A stretch of 34,214 bases of DNA from positions 1 to 34,214 of the forward strand of contig VBJR01000164.1 of NCBI GenBank assembly GCA_005880175.1, read 5' to 3'. Positions within the stretch are counted from its first letter, which is position 1, and every line of letters begins with the position of its first letter. This document shows positions 16,246 to 23,207 of this stretch, piece after piece. The notes under the pieces are model-generated. The model did no database searches. It had not been told where the DNA came from and was given only the letters and a program-made list of their open reading frames with translations. The stretch comes from Chloroflexota bacterium. GTDB taxonomy: Bacteria; Chloroflexota; Dormibacteria; Dormibacterales; Dormibacteraceae. Position numbers and translations under genes: made by a program.

Positions 16246-17088
16246 TCACGAACGGGAGGTCGCACCCGTCACGGGCAGTCGCGCTCGCGCCCAGGCGTGA
16301 TAGCCACCGACCACGTCCGTCGCGCGACGCAGACCGAGGTCCTGAAGCGCCGCCGCGGCGAGGCTCGACGTGTAGCCCTCCGAGCAGATCACGATCACCT
16401 CCTGCGAGTGCTCGCGAATCTCCGGGATGCGCCACGGCGACGCCGGATCCAACCGCCATTCGAGCACGTTGCGCTCCATCACGATCGCGCCCGGGATCTC
16501 TCCCTCGCACTGGCGCTGGGCCGCCGGGCGGATGTCCACCAGCAGGGCTCCCTCGCCGACTCGGCGCGCCGCGTCGCGAGGCTGCAGGCGCCCCAGGCGC
16601 TCGCGGGCACGCTCCAGCAGGTCGGTCACGGTGGCCGCGTAGCGGCGCATCGTCAAGCCCGGCGGCGAGTAGGCGTGGATGCTCGTGGCATTGACATCGC
16701 CCTCGTTCGCGACGCGGTGGACATGGCCGGCGCCGAAACCGACCGCCGAGCCGGCACGGTGCACGACCCGGCGCGGAAGAGCGAGGGTGGAGCCCTCGTA
16801 GATGTCTTCGACGAGACCGCCGTCGACCACGGTGAAGCTGCCCTTCGCGCCCCCGTGATCGTGCGGGGCCGTGAACTGCCCGGGGGTCCAGCCGATCAGC
16901 CAGACCTCGATCGCGTCGGTGAGCACGACCTGCTCGAACCAGCGCCGGTCGGGATCGTGCCGGACGAGCCCCCGCCACACGTCCGGGCTGGCCGCGAGTC
17001 GGGAGGTGGTCCGGGCCAGCTCGGCGGCGTCCAGCGCAAGCGCGTCGATCGGCCAGTGCATGCTCCGAAGAGCGCGATGAACGTGCAT
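16246..17088 (-). CDS. Cysteine dioxygenase-like cupin fused to a rhodanese domain
   Basis: The protein has 280 residues. The cupin half has H76-x-H78 in TAPHDHGG, a second metal histidine at 122 or 124 in GHVHRVAN, and SIHAYSPP, as in bacterial thiol dioxygenases. These oxidise cysteine or a related thiol to the sulfinate with Fe(II) and O2. The second half is a rhodanese (178-270): LLVDIRP, EIPGAI and the active loop C235-SEGYTS, then GGYHAW. A fused pair would couple thiol oxidation to sulfane-sulfur transfer. ATG 17088 follows TACGTT by 5 bases. ATG near residue 10 is an alternative. It lies 178 bases downstream of the haloperoxidase on the same strand and probably has its own promoter. 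Confidence 0.85.
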   Translation of the reverse strand: MHVHRALRSMHWPIDALALDAAELARTTSRLAASPDVWRGLVRHDPDRRWFEQVVLTDAIEVWLIGWTPGQFTAPHDHGGAKGSFTVVDGGLVEDIYEGSTLALPRRVVHRAGSAVGFGAGHVHRVANEGDVNATSIHAYSPPGLTMRRYAATVTDLLERARERLGRLQPRDAARRVGEGALLVDIRPAAQRQCEGEIPGAIVMERNVLEWRLDPASPWRIPEIREHSQEVIVICSEGYTSSLAAAALQDLGLRRATDVVGGYHAWARARLPVTGATSRS

Positions 17089-17093
17089 CGTGA

Positions 17094-17099
17094 AACGTA
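17094..17099 (-). promoter_or_regulatory. -10 box for the dioxygenase-rhodanese gene
   Basis: Minus-strand TACGTT ends five bases before ATG 17088, and no ribosome site is present, as expected of a leaderless transcript. Confidence 0.35.
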
Positions 17100-17266
17100 C
17101 CTCGCATCGAATTCAGGATCGGGACGATGGGTCAGCGTCGAGGAGGATCGATCCGCGACAGATGGAGGCGCCGGTGCGACAGTGGTCGATCGGGCGGTCG
17201 CGCGTGAGGAGGCGCGTCGGAGCGGCCGCACCGCGGTTCACGGCGGTTGGCATCATGGAGCTCCGG

Positions 17267-18520
17267 TCAGAGACCGATCGCGCCCAGCAGCCGGAGGTCG
17301 TTGACCGCCACCTCGCGGCCGACCCGCACCCCGGTCAGGTCCGAGTTTCGGAAGTGGATGCCCTCCCAGACGCGCGCGTCGACGTTCTCCTGCGTGATGG
17401 TCGACCACGCCCGGTACGTGTGCACCGAGCCCGGGTCCGTCGCGCTCGTCACGCTGATCGGGTCGTCGGGCCGCGGCCCGACCAGCGCCTGGAGCGCCTC
17501 CTGCGCCGCGCCAGCGTACCCGCCGTGGCCGCTGGGGTATTCGGGATGGCGCGGCGTGCTGAAGAGCGGCGTCCACGCAGGGTCCGGGGCGACAGCCCCC
17601 GTCCTGATCGCCGTGACCGGCCGCCAGAAGAGGTACGCGTACTTGGCGTCGTAGATCGCGATCTGGGCGTCGATCGTGATCACGTGGAACGCGGCCACGA
17701 GGCGGGCCTGCCACCCGAGCGGGTGATCCGGATCGGTCAGGATGGCGCGCAGCACCTGCACGTACTCGTCGATCGAGTTCGGCTCCCAGAACAGCGCCGT
17801 GTCCGTCTGCGCCGGGGTCCTGGCCGGGCTGTCGTTCGCGCCGATCGCGCGGACCTCGGCCAGGTCGTCCAGGTACGTCGTCGAGTCCAGCCCGGGCGGC
17901 GGCCCCGGGCGGAACTGGTCGTTGCCGCGGAGCAGGAAGCTCCGAGCCCGGGGCTGGCCGGCTCGCACGGCCGGGCCGAAGGAGGGCGGCGTCGGCTGCC
18001 AGACGCCGGGGGCCGCGGGCGGCGGCGTGAACGGGACGTCGATCGACGCCGTGTCGAGGCCGTCGCCGCTGCGCTGAGCCAGGACGGCGGCGGCCTCGCG
18101 GCGCCCCGCCGCGATGCCCCGGTCCTTCGCCCGACCGCCGGGCACACCCGCCAGCGACGAGGCGAGCGCGCCGTCGAGGTGCGTCCGCTGGGTCGGCACC
18201 AGCGCGACGAGCGTGTCGTGCAGGGCGGTGACGAACGCGGCGGCCGTGAAGGGCTGGCCCGAGCCGTCGTGCAGCGCGCGGTCGGCCGCGAGCCAGCTCA
18301 CGGCCCAGACCCGGCTCTGGGTGATCGGCTCCGGCAGCGCCGCGGCCTGCACCGCCTGGGCGGTGATGTCGTACCACTGGAGTCCCGGACCGGGACGCGA
18401 GCCGGACGGGCTCGCGAGCGCCGCGGCAGATGGGACCGCGGGCAGCAGGACGAGCAGCGCCGCGAGGGCGAGCGTCGCGCCCAGGCGCAGGACGCGCGGG
18501 ACGTGCACCGAGGCTTCCAT
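17267..18520 (-). CDS. Secreted vanadium-dependent haloperoxidase / PAP2-family protein
   Basis: The protein has 417 residues. An N-terminal signal peptide (basic start, hydrophobic 13-30, cleavage near SAAALA) sends it outside the membrane. The oxyanion site of the haloperoxidase/acid phosphatase family is complete: K293 and R300 in KYAYLFWRP, S330-G-H332 in PEYPSGHGGYAG, and R383 plus H389 in ARVWEGIHF. Members with vanadate oxidise halides with H2O2; others are phosphatases, and the sequence alone cannot decide. ATG 18520 is one base after the transporter stop, so the two genes are co-expressed. Its place in an organosulfur operon is unusual. Confidence 0.85.
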   Translation of the reverse strand: MEASVHVPRVLRLGATLALAALLVLLPAVPSAAALASPSGSRPGPGLQWYDITAQAVQAAALPEPITQSRVWAVSWLAADRALHDGSGQPFTAAAFVTALHDTLVALVPTQRTHLDGALASSLAGVPGGRAKDRGIAAGRREAAAVLAQRSGDGLDTASIDVPFTPPPAAPGVWQPTPPSFGPAVRAGQPRARSFLLRGNDQFRPGPPPGLDSTTYLDDLAEVRAIGANDSPARTPAQTDTALFWEPNSIDEYVQVLRAILTDPDHPLGWQARLVAAFHVITIDAQIAIYDAKYAYLFWRPVTAIRTGAVAPDPAWTPLFSTPRHPEYPSGHGGYAGAAQEALQALVGPRPDDPISVTSATDPGSVHTYRAWSTITQENVDARVWEGIHFRNSDLTGVRVGREVAVNDLRLLGAIGL

Positions 18521-18521
18521 G

Positions 18522-19796
18522 TCAGATCTGGACCTCCTCCAGCTCGCGTCCGCGGGTCTCGGGACCGAGCAGATAGCCGCCGATCGTCAGGAGCCACAGC
18601 CCGGCCGTCGCCAGGAAAGGGACGGTCGGCCCGAGGCTCGCGATGCCGACGCCGACCAGGGTCGGCGCGAAGATGGAGGCCGCCCTCCCCCCTCCCACCA
18701 TGATCCCGAAGCGGGTGCCCCGCCGTTCGGTGCGGAAGAACTCGCTCATGTACGTGTCGCCCACCGCCCAGAGCCAGCCCAGCGTGCCGATCATGATCGA
18801 GCCGAACGCCAGGTAGACGGGCAGCGAGCCCGTGGTCGCGCTCACCGCGGTGCAGGCGATCATCACCAGCGCGCCCAGGATGCCGGCCACCCGCCGGCCG
18901 GCGAGGTCCGCGAGGCCGGAGCCGACGTACGCCAGCACGAACTGCACCACGTAGAAGAGCAGCGCGTAGCCGATGGCACGGGTCGCCGACACGTGGAACT
19001 TCTGGACCATGAACGTCGTCAGGAACGTCGTGATCCCCCAGTACCCGCACGCGTTGGCGACGTAGATCATCCAGCCCACCACGATGCGGCGCCGGGCGCC
19101 CGGGACCGCCCAGATCGGCTGCGCCGAGCCGTCGCCTCGCGCTTCGGACCTGGACTGCACGTAGCGCACCGACTCGCGGATCAGCCGGCGGACGAGGAAG
19201 ACGAGCAGGGCGGGAACGATGGCGATCGTGAACGCCCACCGCCAGCCGAAGCGCGGCACGATGATGAGCGCCGCCCCGGCGGCGCTGATGTAGCCGAGCG
19301 AGAACAGAGAGAAGATCACGCCGCCCGTGCCCAGCGCGCGGACCCTGGCCGGCCACATCTCCGCGGTGTACGGCGCGCCCACCGCGAGCTCGCCCGCGCC
19401 GCCGACGCCGGTCAGGAAGCGGAGGGCCGCGAACAGCGGGACGCTCGTGGTCAGGCCGCCCAGCGTGGTGGTGATCCCGTACAGGAGGATGGACGCGCCC
19501 AGCGTGTCGCGACGCCCGAACCGGTCCGCGGCGATGCCGAAGCCGATCGTGCCGATCGTGTAGCCGACCAGGAAGACGGAGCCGATCACGCCGAGCAGCG
19601 CGAGGCTGGCGTGGAGCGTGACCGCGATGAGCGGGAGGACGAGGCTGTAGACGTTGACCGCGTAGGAGTCGAACCCGTAGCCGAGCCCGGCGGCGATCGC
19701 CACCATGAGCGCATCCCTGAAGGCGACGGCCGAACGCCGGGCGGCCGGCGGCGCCTCGACGTCGAGCACGGCCACCGCCGCCTCGCCGGCGCTCAT
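18522..19796 (-). CDS. MFS transporter, sugar/organic-acid porter type
   Basis: The protein has 424 residues with about 12 membrane helices. Family marks: GYGFDSYAVNVYSLVLPLI in helix 1, the loop 2-3 motif GIAADRFGRRDTLG, ESVRYVQSR in the central loop, and the C-terminal PETRGRELEE of sugar-porter-type proteins. It is a proton-coupled or facilitated carrier in the cytoplasmic membrane. ATG 19796 has GGGAGG five bases upstream and overlaps the monooxygenase stop as ATGA. The context with an SsuD-like enzyme suggests it carries a sulfonate or other organosulfur compound, but substrate residues cannot be read. Confidence 0.85.
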   Translation of the reverse strand: MSAGEAAVAVLDVEAPPAARRSAVAFRDALMVAIAAGLGYGFDSYAVNVYSLVLPLIAVTLHASLALLGVIGSVFLVGYTIGTIGFGIAADRFGRRDTLGASILLYGITTTLGGLTTSVPLFAALRFLTGVGGAGELAVGAPYTAEMWPARVRALGTGGVIFSLFSLGYISAAGAALIIVPRFGWRWAFTIAIVPALLVFLVRRLIRESVRYVQSRSEARGDGSAQPIWAVPGARRRIVVGWMIYVANACGYWGITTFLTTFMVQKFHVSATRAIGYALLFYVVQFVLAYVGSGLADLAGRRVAGILGALVMIACTAVSATTGSLPVYLAFGSIMIGTLGWLWAVGDTYMSEFFRTERRGTRFGIMVGGGRAASIFAPTLVGVGIASLGPTVPFLATAGLWLLTIGGYLLGPETRGRELEEVQI

Positions 19797-20920
19797 CCGA
19801 GCCTCCCGGCGACGGAGCGTTCCGCCGGCTGCGCATCGAACAGGCCACGCCGGTGAAGGATCGGCGTCACGTTCTCGCCGAACCAGTACACCTCCTCGAG
19901 GTTGGGATAGCCGGAGAAGATGAACTCGTCCAGGCCGAGCCGGTGGTACTCCTCGATGCGGTCGGCCACCTGCTCGTGGCTCCCCACCAGCGCGGTGCCC
20001 GCGCCGCCGCGGACGAGCCCGACGCCCGCCCACAGGTTCGGCGTGACCTCCAGGCCATCGCGGGACCCGTTGTGCAGCGACGCCATGCGGTGCTGGCCGA
20101 CGGACTCGGAGGCGGCGAACCGCTCCTGCGCCCTGGCGATCGACTCCGGGTCGATCCTGTCCAGCAGCCGCCGCGCGACCGTCCACGCCTCCGCTTCGGT
20201 GTCCCTGGTGATCACGTGCAGCCGGATGCCGAACCGGATCGTCCGGCCGAGGCCCGCCGCCCGCGTGCGCATCCGCTCCAGGCGCTCGGCCACCATCGCC
20301 GGCGTCTCGCCCCACAGCAGGTACACGTCCGCGTGCCGCGCCGCTACGCGCTCGGCCGCGAAGGAGGCGCCGCCGAAGTAGATTGTCGGCACTGGCTCGG
20401 GCGGCTGCGCCACCGTCGCCCCCTCCACCCGGTAGTGGCGGCCGGTGTACGTAAGCGGCGCCCCGCTCCAGGCGCCGCGCAGGACGGTCAGGAACTCGGA
20501 CGTCCGCTCGTAGCGCTCGTCGTGGTCCAGCCAGTCGCCGAAGCGGCGCTGCTCGGCTGCCTCACCGCCCGTGACGACGTTGAGGAGCAGGCGCCCCCCG
20601 GTCAGCCGCTGGTACGTCGCCGCCTGGTGCGCGGCCAGGGTCGGGGACAGGAAGCCCGGCCGGAAGGCGACCAGGAACTTGAGCCGGTCGCTCTCCCGGC
20701 TCAGGGCCATTGTGGTCAGCCAGGCGTCCTCGCAGTGCAGGCCCGTGGGCGTCAGCGCCCCGGTGAACCCGACCTGCTCGGCCGCCCTCGCGATCTGGGC
20801 GAGGTACACCAGCGTGGGCGGACGCTGTCCTCGTGCTCGACCCGGATCGGGTGACAGGACGTCCACCAGGTCACGACCGTCGCCGCTGGTCGGAAGGAAC
20901 CAGTGAAGGGTGATCGGCAT
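19793..20920 (-). CDS. LLM-class flavin monooxygenase, SsuD (alkanesulfonate monooxygenase)-like
   Basis: The protein has 375 residues, the size of SsuD. Typical segments: ITLHWFLPTSGDGR at the start, GALTPTG, FLVAFRPGFLSPTLAAHQAA, RLTGGRLLLNVVTGG, IYFGGASFAAERVAARHADVYLLWGE and a C-terminal FIFSGYPNLEEVYWFGENV. Such enzymes use FMNH2 from a partner reductase and O2 to cleave the C-S bond of sulfonates, releasing sulfite. No reductase is seen nearby. ATG 20920 begins where homology begins. The open frame runs upstream to 21106 without support. The stop overlaps the transporter start. A separate short frame ends 2 bases before the start, consistent with a lost ssuA. Confidence 0.88.
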   Translation of the reverse strand: MPITLHWFLPTSGDGRDLVDVLSPDPGRARGQRPPTLVYLAQIARAAEQVGFTGALTPTGLHCEDAWLTTMALSRESDRLKFLVAFRPGFLSPTLAAHQAATYQRLTGGRLLLNVVTGGEAAEQRRFGDWLDHDERYERTSEFLTVLRGAWSGAPLTYTGRHYRVEGATVAQPPEPVPTIYFGGASFAAERVAARHADVYLLWGETPAMVAERLERMRTRAAGLGRTIRFGIRLHVITRDTEAEAWTVARRLLDRIDPESIARAQERFAASESVGQHRMASLHNGSRDGLEVTPNLWAGVGLVRGGAGTALVGSHEQVADRIEEYHRLGLDEFIFSGYPNLEEVYWFGENVTPILHRRGLFDAQPAERSVAGRLG

Positions 20921-20922
20921 CG

Positions 20923-21024
20923 CTATGTCGTGCTCCCGTTGAACCGAGTGTCCAGGTACTTCGAGATGTCCACCTTCGTCGGGTTCGGCCCCGCGTTCGC
21001 GAAAGCGTCCGCGGCGTCCTGCTC
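20923..21024 (-). pseudogene. C-terminal stump of an SsuA-like substrate-binding protein
   Basis: The frame ending at TAG 20923 reads EQDAADAFANAGPNPTKVDI, then SKYLDTRFNGS. The pattern of a helix with a G followed by (P)xKVD(I/V) and a last short helix is the C-terminus of periplasmic sulfonate/nitrate-binding proteins (SsuA/NMT1 type), where QADxFxxxGLIPKxVDV is usual. The start of the gene and at least 250 residues are missing. Upstream codons (21025-21141) show no such homology. It stops two bases before the monooxygenase start, the normal ssuA-ssuD arrangement, so an internal deletion probably removed most of ssuA. Confidence 0.45.
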
Positions 21025-21165
21025 GGCCCGGGGCGGGTGCGGGGCGGTGGTGCGCGTGGCCACGTGTGACGGCTCCTTTGGGGATGCCCGCCCGCCGGCC
21101 ACGCACGTGCCGGGGCGCGCGGTCACGATCGGGACGGGCACGGGAGAGAGAGTTGACGAGGACCG

Positions 21166-21187
21166 ACGGAAGGTCAGCGCCTTCCGT
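21166..21187 (-). promoter_or_regulatory. Hairpin after the leader peptide, possible attenuator
   Basis: ACGGAAGG (21166-21173) and CCTTCCGT (21180-21187) form a perfect 8-base stem with a 6-base loop. Read on the minus strand the stem begins 12 bases after the leader-peptide stop. One arm, GGAAGG, resembles a ribosome site, so the hairpin could hide or expose it depending on where the leader ribosome is. No T-run follows, which argues for translational or Rho-linked control rather than intrinsic termination. Confidence 0.5.
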
Positions 21188-21199
21188 GACTGCCGTCAG

Positions 21200-21286
21200 C
21201 TAGCGGCTACAGGTCCCGCCGGCCATGCGGAGGTAGTCGATCTCACGGCGCCGCGTCAGCCACGACAGCGTCGGATTCTCCACCAT
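21200..21286 (-). CDS. Leader peptide of the sulfur operon, Cys-ending (28 aa)
   Basis: ATG 21286 to TAG 21200 encodes 28 residues that begin MVENPTLSWL and contain TRRREIDYLRMAGGTC, then Ser-Arg. The order Arg-Arg-x-x-(I/V)-D-x-x-R-x-x-x-x-x-C close to the end matches the short leader peptides found before cysteine and sulfonate/sulfate operons in actinobacteria, where ribosome progress through the Cys codon senses cysteine. The single Cys is the third last residue. The frame is too short for routine gene callers. It precedes the ssuA stump and SsuD gene on the same strand, and is followed by a perfect hairpin. Confidence 0.6.
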   Translation of the reverse strand: MVENPTLSWLTRRREIDYLRMAGGTCSR

Positions 21287-21517
21287 TACGGTGTAGTTTC
21301 GGGGAGCCCGGTCAGCCATGTCAAGTGGCGGGGCTGGCCGGTGACGAGTGGCGGTCGCCACCAGGCGCGCCTCCATGAGAGCGACGCGAACGCGGGCGAG
21401 CGGAGGCAGGCCTTGCCGGCGAGCCCGTCCTGCGGCCAGCTCGGCGATGGCGCGTACGGGAGCGACGCCACGGGCTCGAGTTGATCGCCAGGAGGTTCGA
21501 CACGCGGTCCACTCTGG

Positions 21518-22009
21518 TCAGCGGCGATCCACCGGGGGGGGCGGGCCGGTCTCTCTGACCACCCACGCATCGGCACGGCCGAGCATCTGCCGGACGTTGG
21601 CGGGGAGCGTGCCGCGGCTCACGTCGGCCACGGTCACGCTCTCCAGGACGTCGCGGAGGCCCACGCGGACCGCGACCCAGACGTCGCGCAGCGCCGCGGC
21701 CGAGCCCGGATAGTCCAGCTCCTCGGGCAGCTGCGCGCCGACCCGGGCAAGCGGGCCGTCCACCGCCCGGACGACGTCCGCGACGCTGATCCGGGCCGGG
21801 TCCCGGCCCAGGAGGAATCCCCCGTCCACCCCCCGGTGGCCGCGAACGATGCCCGCGCTCTTGAGCTCGACGAGGATGTTGAGGACGAACTTCGGGGGAA
21901 GTCGCTGGAGCCTGGCGATCCGCTCCGCCTTCACCGGCCCGCCTTCGGCCGCGGCGGCCAGCTCGACCACGGCCCTGACGGCGTAGTCGGCGCGAGCCGA
22001 GATCCTCAT
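21518..22009 (-). CDS. Rrf2-family transcriptional regulator
   Basis: The protein has 163 residues. The N-terminus (MRISARADYAVRAVVELA), the recognition region (KAERIARLQRLPPKFVLNIL) and the wing (IVRGHRGVDGGFLLGRDP) are textbook Rrf2. The iron-sulfur cysteines of IscR/NsrR are absent, so it probably does not hold a cluster and is closer to CymR-type proteins that sense sulfur status through other partners. ATG 22009 is the family start; the open frame runs upstream without support. A TACGAT box lies at 22067-22072 with a 5' leader near 50 bases. It lies just upstream of the sulfur operon on the same strand and is its likely regulator. Confidence 0.87.
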   Translation of the reverse strand: MRISARADYAVRAVVELAAAAEGGPVKAERIARLQRLPPKFVLNILVELKSAGIVRGHRGVDGGFLLGRDPARISVADVVRAVDGPLARVGAQLPEELDYPGSAAALRDVWVAVRVGLRDVLESVTVADVSRGTLPANVRQMLGRADAWVVRETGPPPPVDRR

Positions 22010-22193
22010 CGCCGGGCTGGCTCGGCCAGACCTGGAACGAGCCGGAAGAGCCCCGTCATACCCGACATCGTAGGAGCAAGGGTGACCTGCTCGGGCAGGC
22101 AGGCCGAGGCGCCGGCGCGTCCCGGAGCCGGGCTCGCACGACCTCGCCCGTGAGCCGGTGGACGCGGCGTCACGATCGAGCTGTCCGCGTGGC

Positions 22194-22688
22194 TCACAGC
22201 GGACGGGGCGGCGGCGGCGGCGAGGTAACGGACGAGACGACGTAGCGCCAGCCGAGGGCATCACGATCGTGCAGCTGCAGCTGAGCGTAGGGGGCCGCCG
22301 GCTGGGTCCAGCCGCCTCCGCTGTACAGCCACAGCGACCAGTGCGCCTGCTCCGATGAGCAGTCGCCGTACTGGGCTGGCTCGCTGTCGACCTGGCACAT
22401 GGCGCTGCCGGCAGTCTGGAACTGGATGCCGGTCACCCTCATCACCGTGTCGCCGTCGATCGCGTCGCCATCGAAGCCTGCGCAGCGTTCGATCGTCTGG
22501 CCGGAAAGATGCTCCACGACCAGATAGGCGATGTGTTTCGACTGGTGGGCGACGGCACAGGTGTTGACCGCGGTCCCGGCTGACTGCGGCGCGGATGCGC
22601 CTGTGGTCGCGGCGCCGCCCGCTCCGCCTCCGCAGCCGACGGCCACGAGCAGCGCGAGCCCGGCGATCACCGAGAACGATCGAGGCAT
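22194..22688 (-). CDS. Lipoprotein with DUF4430-like domain
   Basis: The protein has 164 residues. A signal peptide with the lipobox LLVAVGC places the mature N-terminal cysteine at 19, so it is anchored outside the membrane. After a Gly/Ala/Thr linker the domain carries YLVVEHLSGQTIERCAGF, then TVMRVTGIQFQTAG, MCQVD, DCSS, HWSLWLYSGGGW and DALGWRYVV. The V-x-x-G order, paired cysteines, W-x-x-W-x-x-GG-W and terminal D-x-x-GWRY fit the DUF4430 / transcobalamin-C-like beta fold. The start ATG 22688 has GGGAG upstream and lies within the end of the preceding gene. The ligand is unknown. Confidence 0.7.
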   Translation of the reverse strand: MPRSFSVIAGLALLVAVGCGGGAGGAATTGASAPQSAGTAVNTCAVAHQSKHIAYLVVEHLSGQTIERCAGFDGDAIDGDTVMRVTGIQFQTAGSAMCQVDSEPAQYGDCSSEQAHWSLWLYSGGGWTQPAAPYAQLQLHDRDALGWRYVVSSVTSPPPPPRPL

Positions 22689-23150
22689 GTGCTCAGCTCC
22701 CGTTCCATCGTGGTGAGGCACCCGGCGGCCAGGAGCCCGCCGAGCAGCCGGAGGGTCACCGAGGGTTGCGCCGAGGCGGCGGCCAGCTCGTCGAACGACG
22801 AGGTGCCGTCGCAACGCTCCAGGATCGAGACGAGGCGCTCGGCGGGCGCGGCCACCAGGAGCTGATCGCCGCTCGGGGTCACGAGCAGCGTCGTCTCTTC
22901 CGAGAACCGCCTGACCTGGATGGAGGCCAGGGTCGAGCCGTGGGGTGGTTACCGATGATTCGCCGCCCATGCCGGGCATCTCCACGAGGGCCGCGTCGGT
23001 CCCCGCGCTGACGCGCAGCGCCAGCACGCCGAAGACGATCCCGGTCACGACCAGCGCGACCGTGGCGTCCGGGACGGCGCCGATGAGGTCGCGCTTCAGC
23101 GCGGAACCACGACGGACGGACGTGTCCGTGGTTGAGGCACGTTCGAGCAT
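22667..23150 (-). pseudogene. Single-helix membrane protein with PqqD-like C-terminus, frameshifted
   Basis: ATG 23150 has GGAGGAG six bases upstream, a strong start. The frame gives a basic N-terminus, one membrane helix (ATVALVVTGIVFGVLALRV), then EMPGMGGESSVTT. After that, sense moves one frame to STLASIQVRRFSEETTLLVT, then PSGDQLL and LERCDGTSSFDELA, which look like a PqqD-type winged fold. The second part has no ribosome site, and a stop lies just before it in its own frame. The change falls in a run of four C (ACCACCCCACGG, minus strand), where removing one C restores a single protein near 160 residues. An assembly slip or a real mutation are both possible. It lies in an operon with the four-helix protein and the lipoprotein. 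Confidence 0.5.
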
Positions 23151-23207
23151 GATGTCTCCTCCATGGCCGGCGGCCGGCCGTGGGGCTGCCGCCAGTCGTC
23201 CAGAAGC

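Noticed and set aside
15813..16694. 293-codon plus-strand frame over the remnant and dioxygenase region
   Set aside because: Antisense of the rhodanese half; Arg/Pro/Ser-rich with no motif.
18114..19856. 580-codon plus-strand open frame
   Set aside because: Antisense of the MFS transporter and haloperoxidase; low-complexity Arg/Ala content, no motifs.
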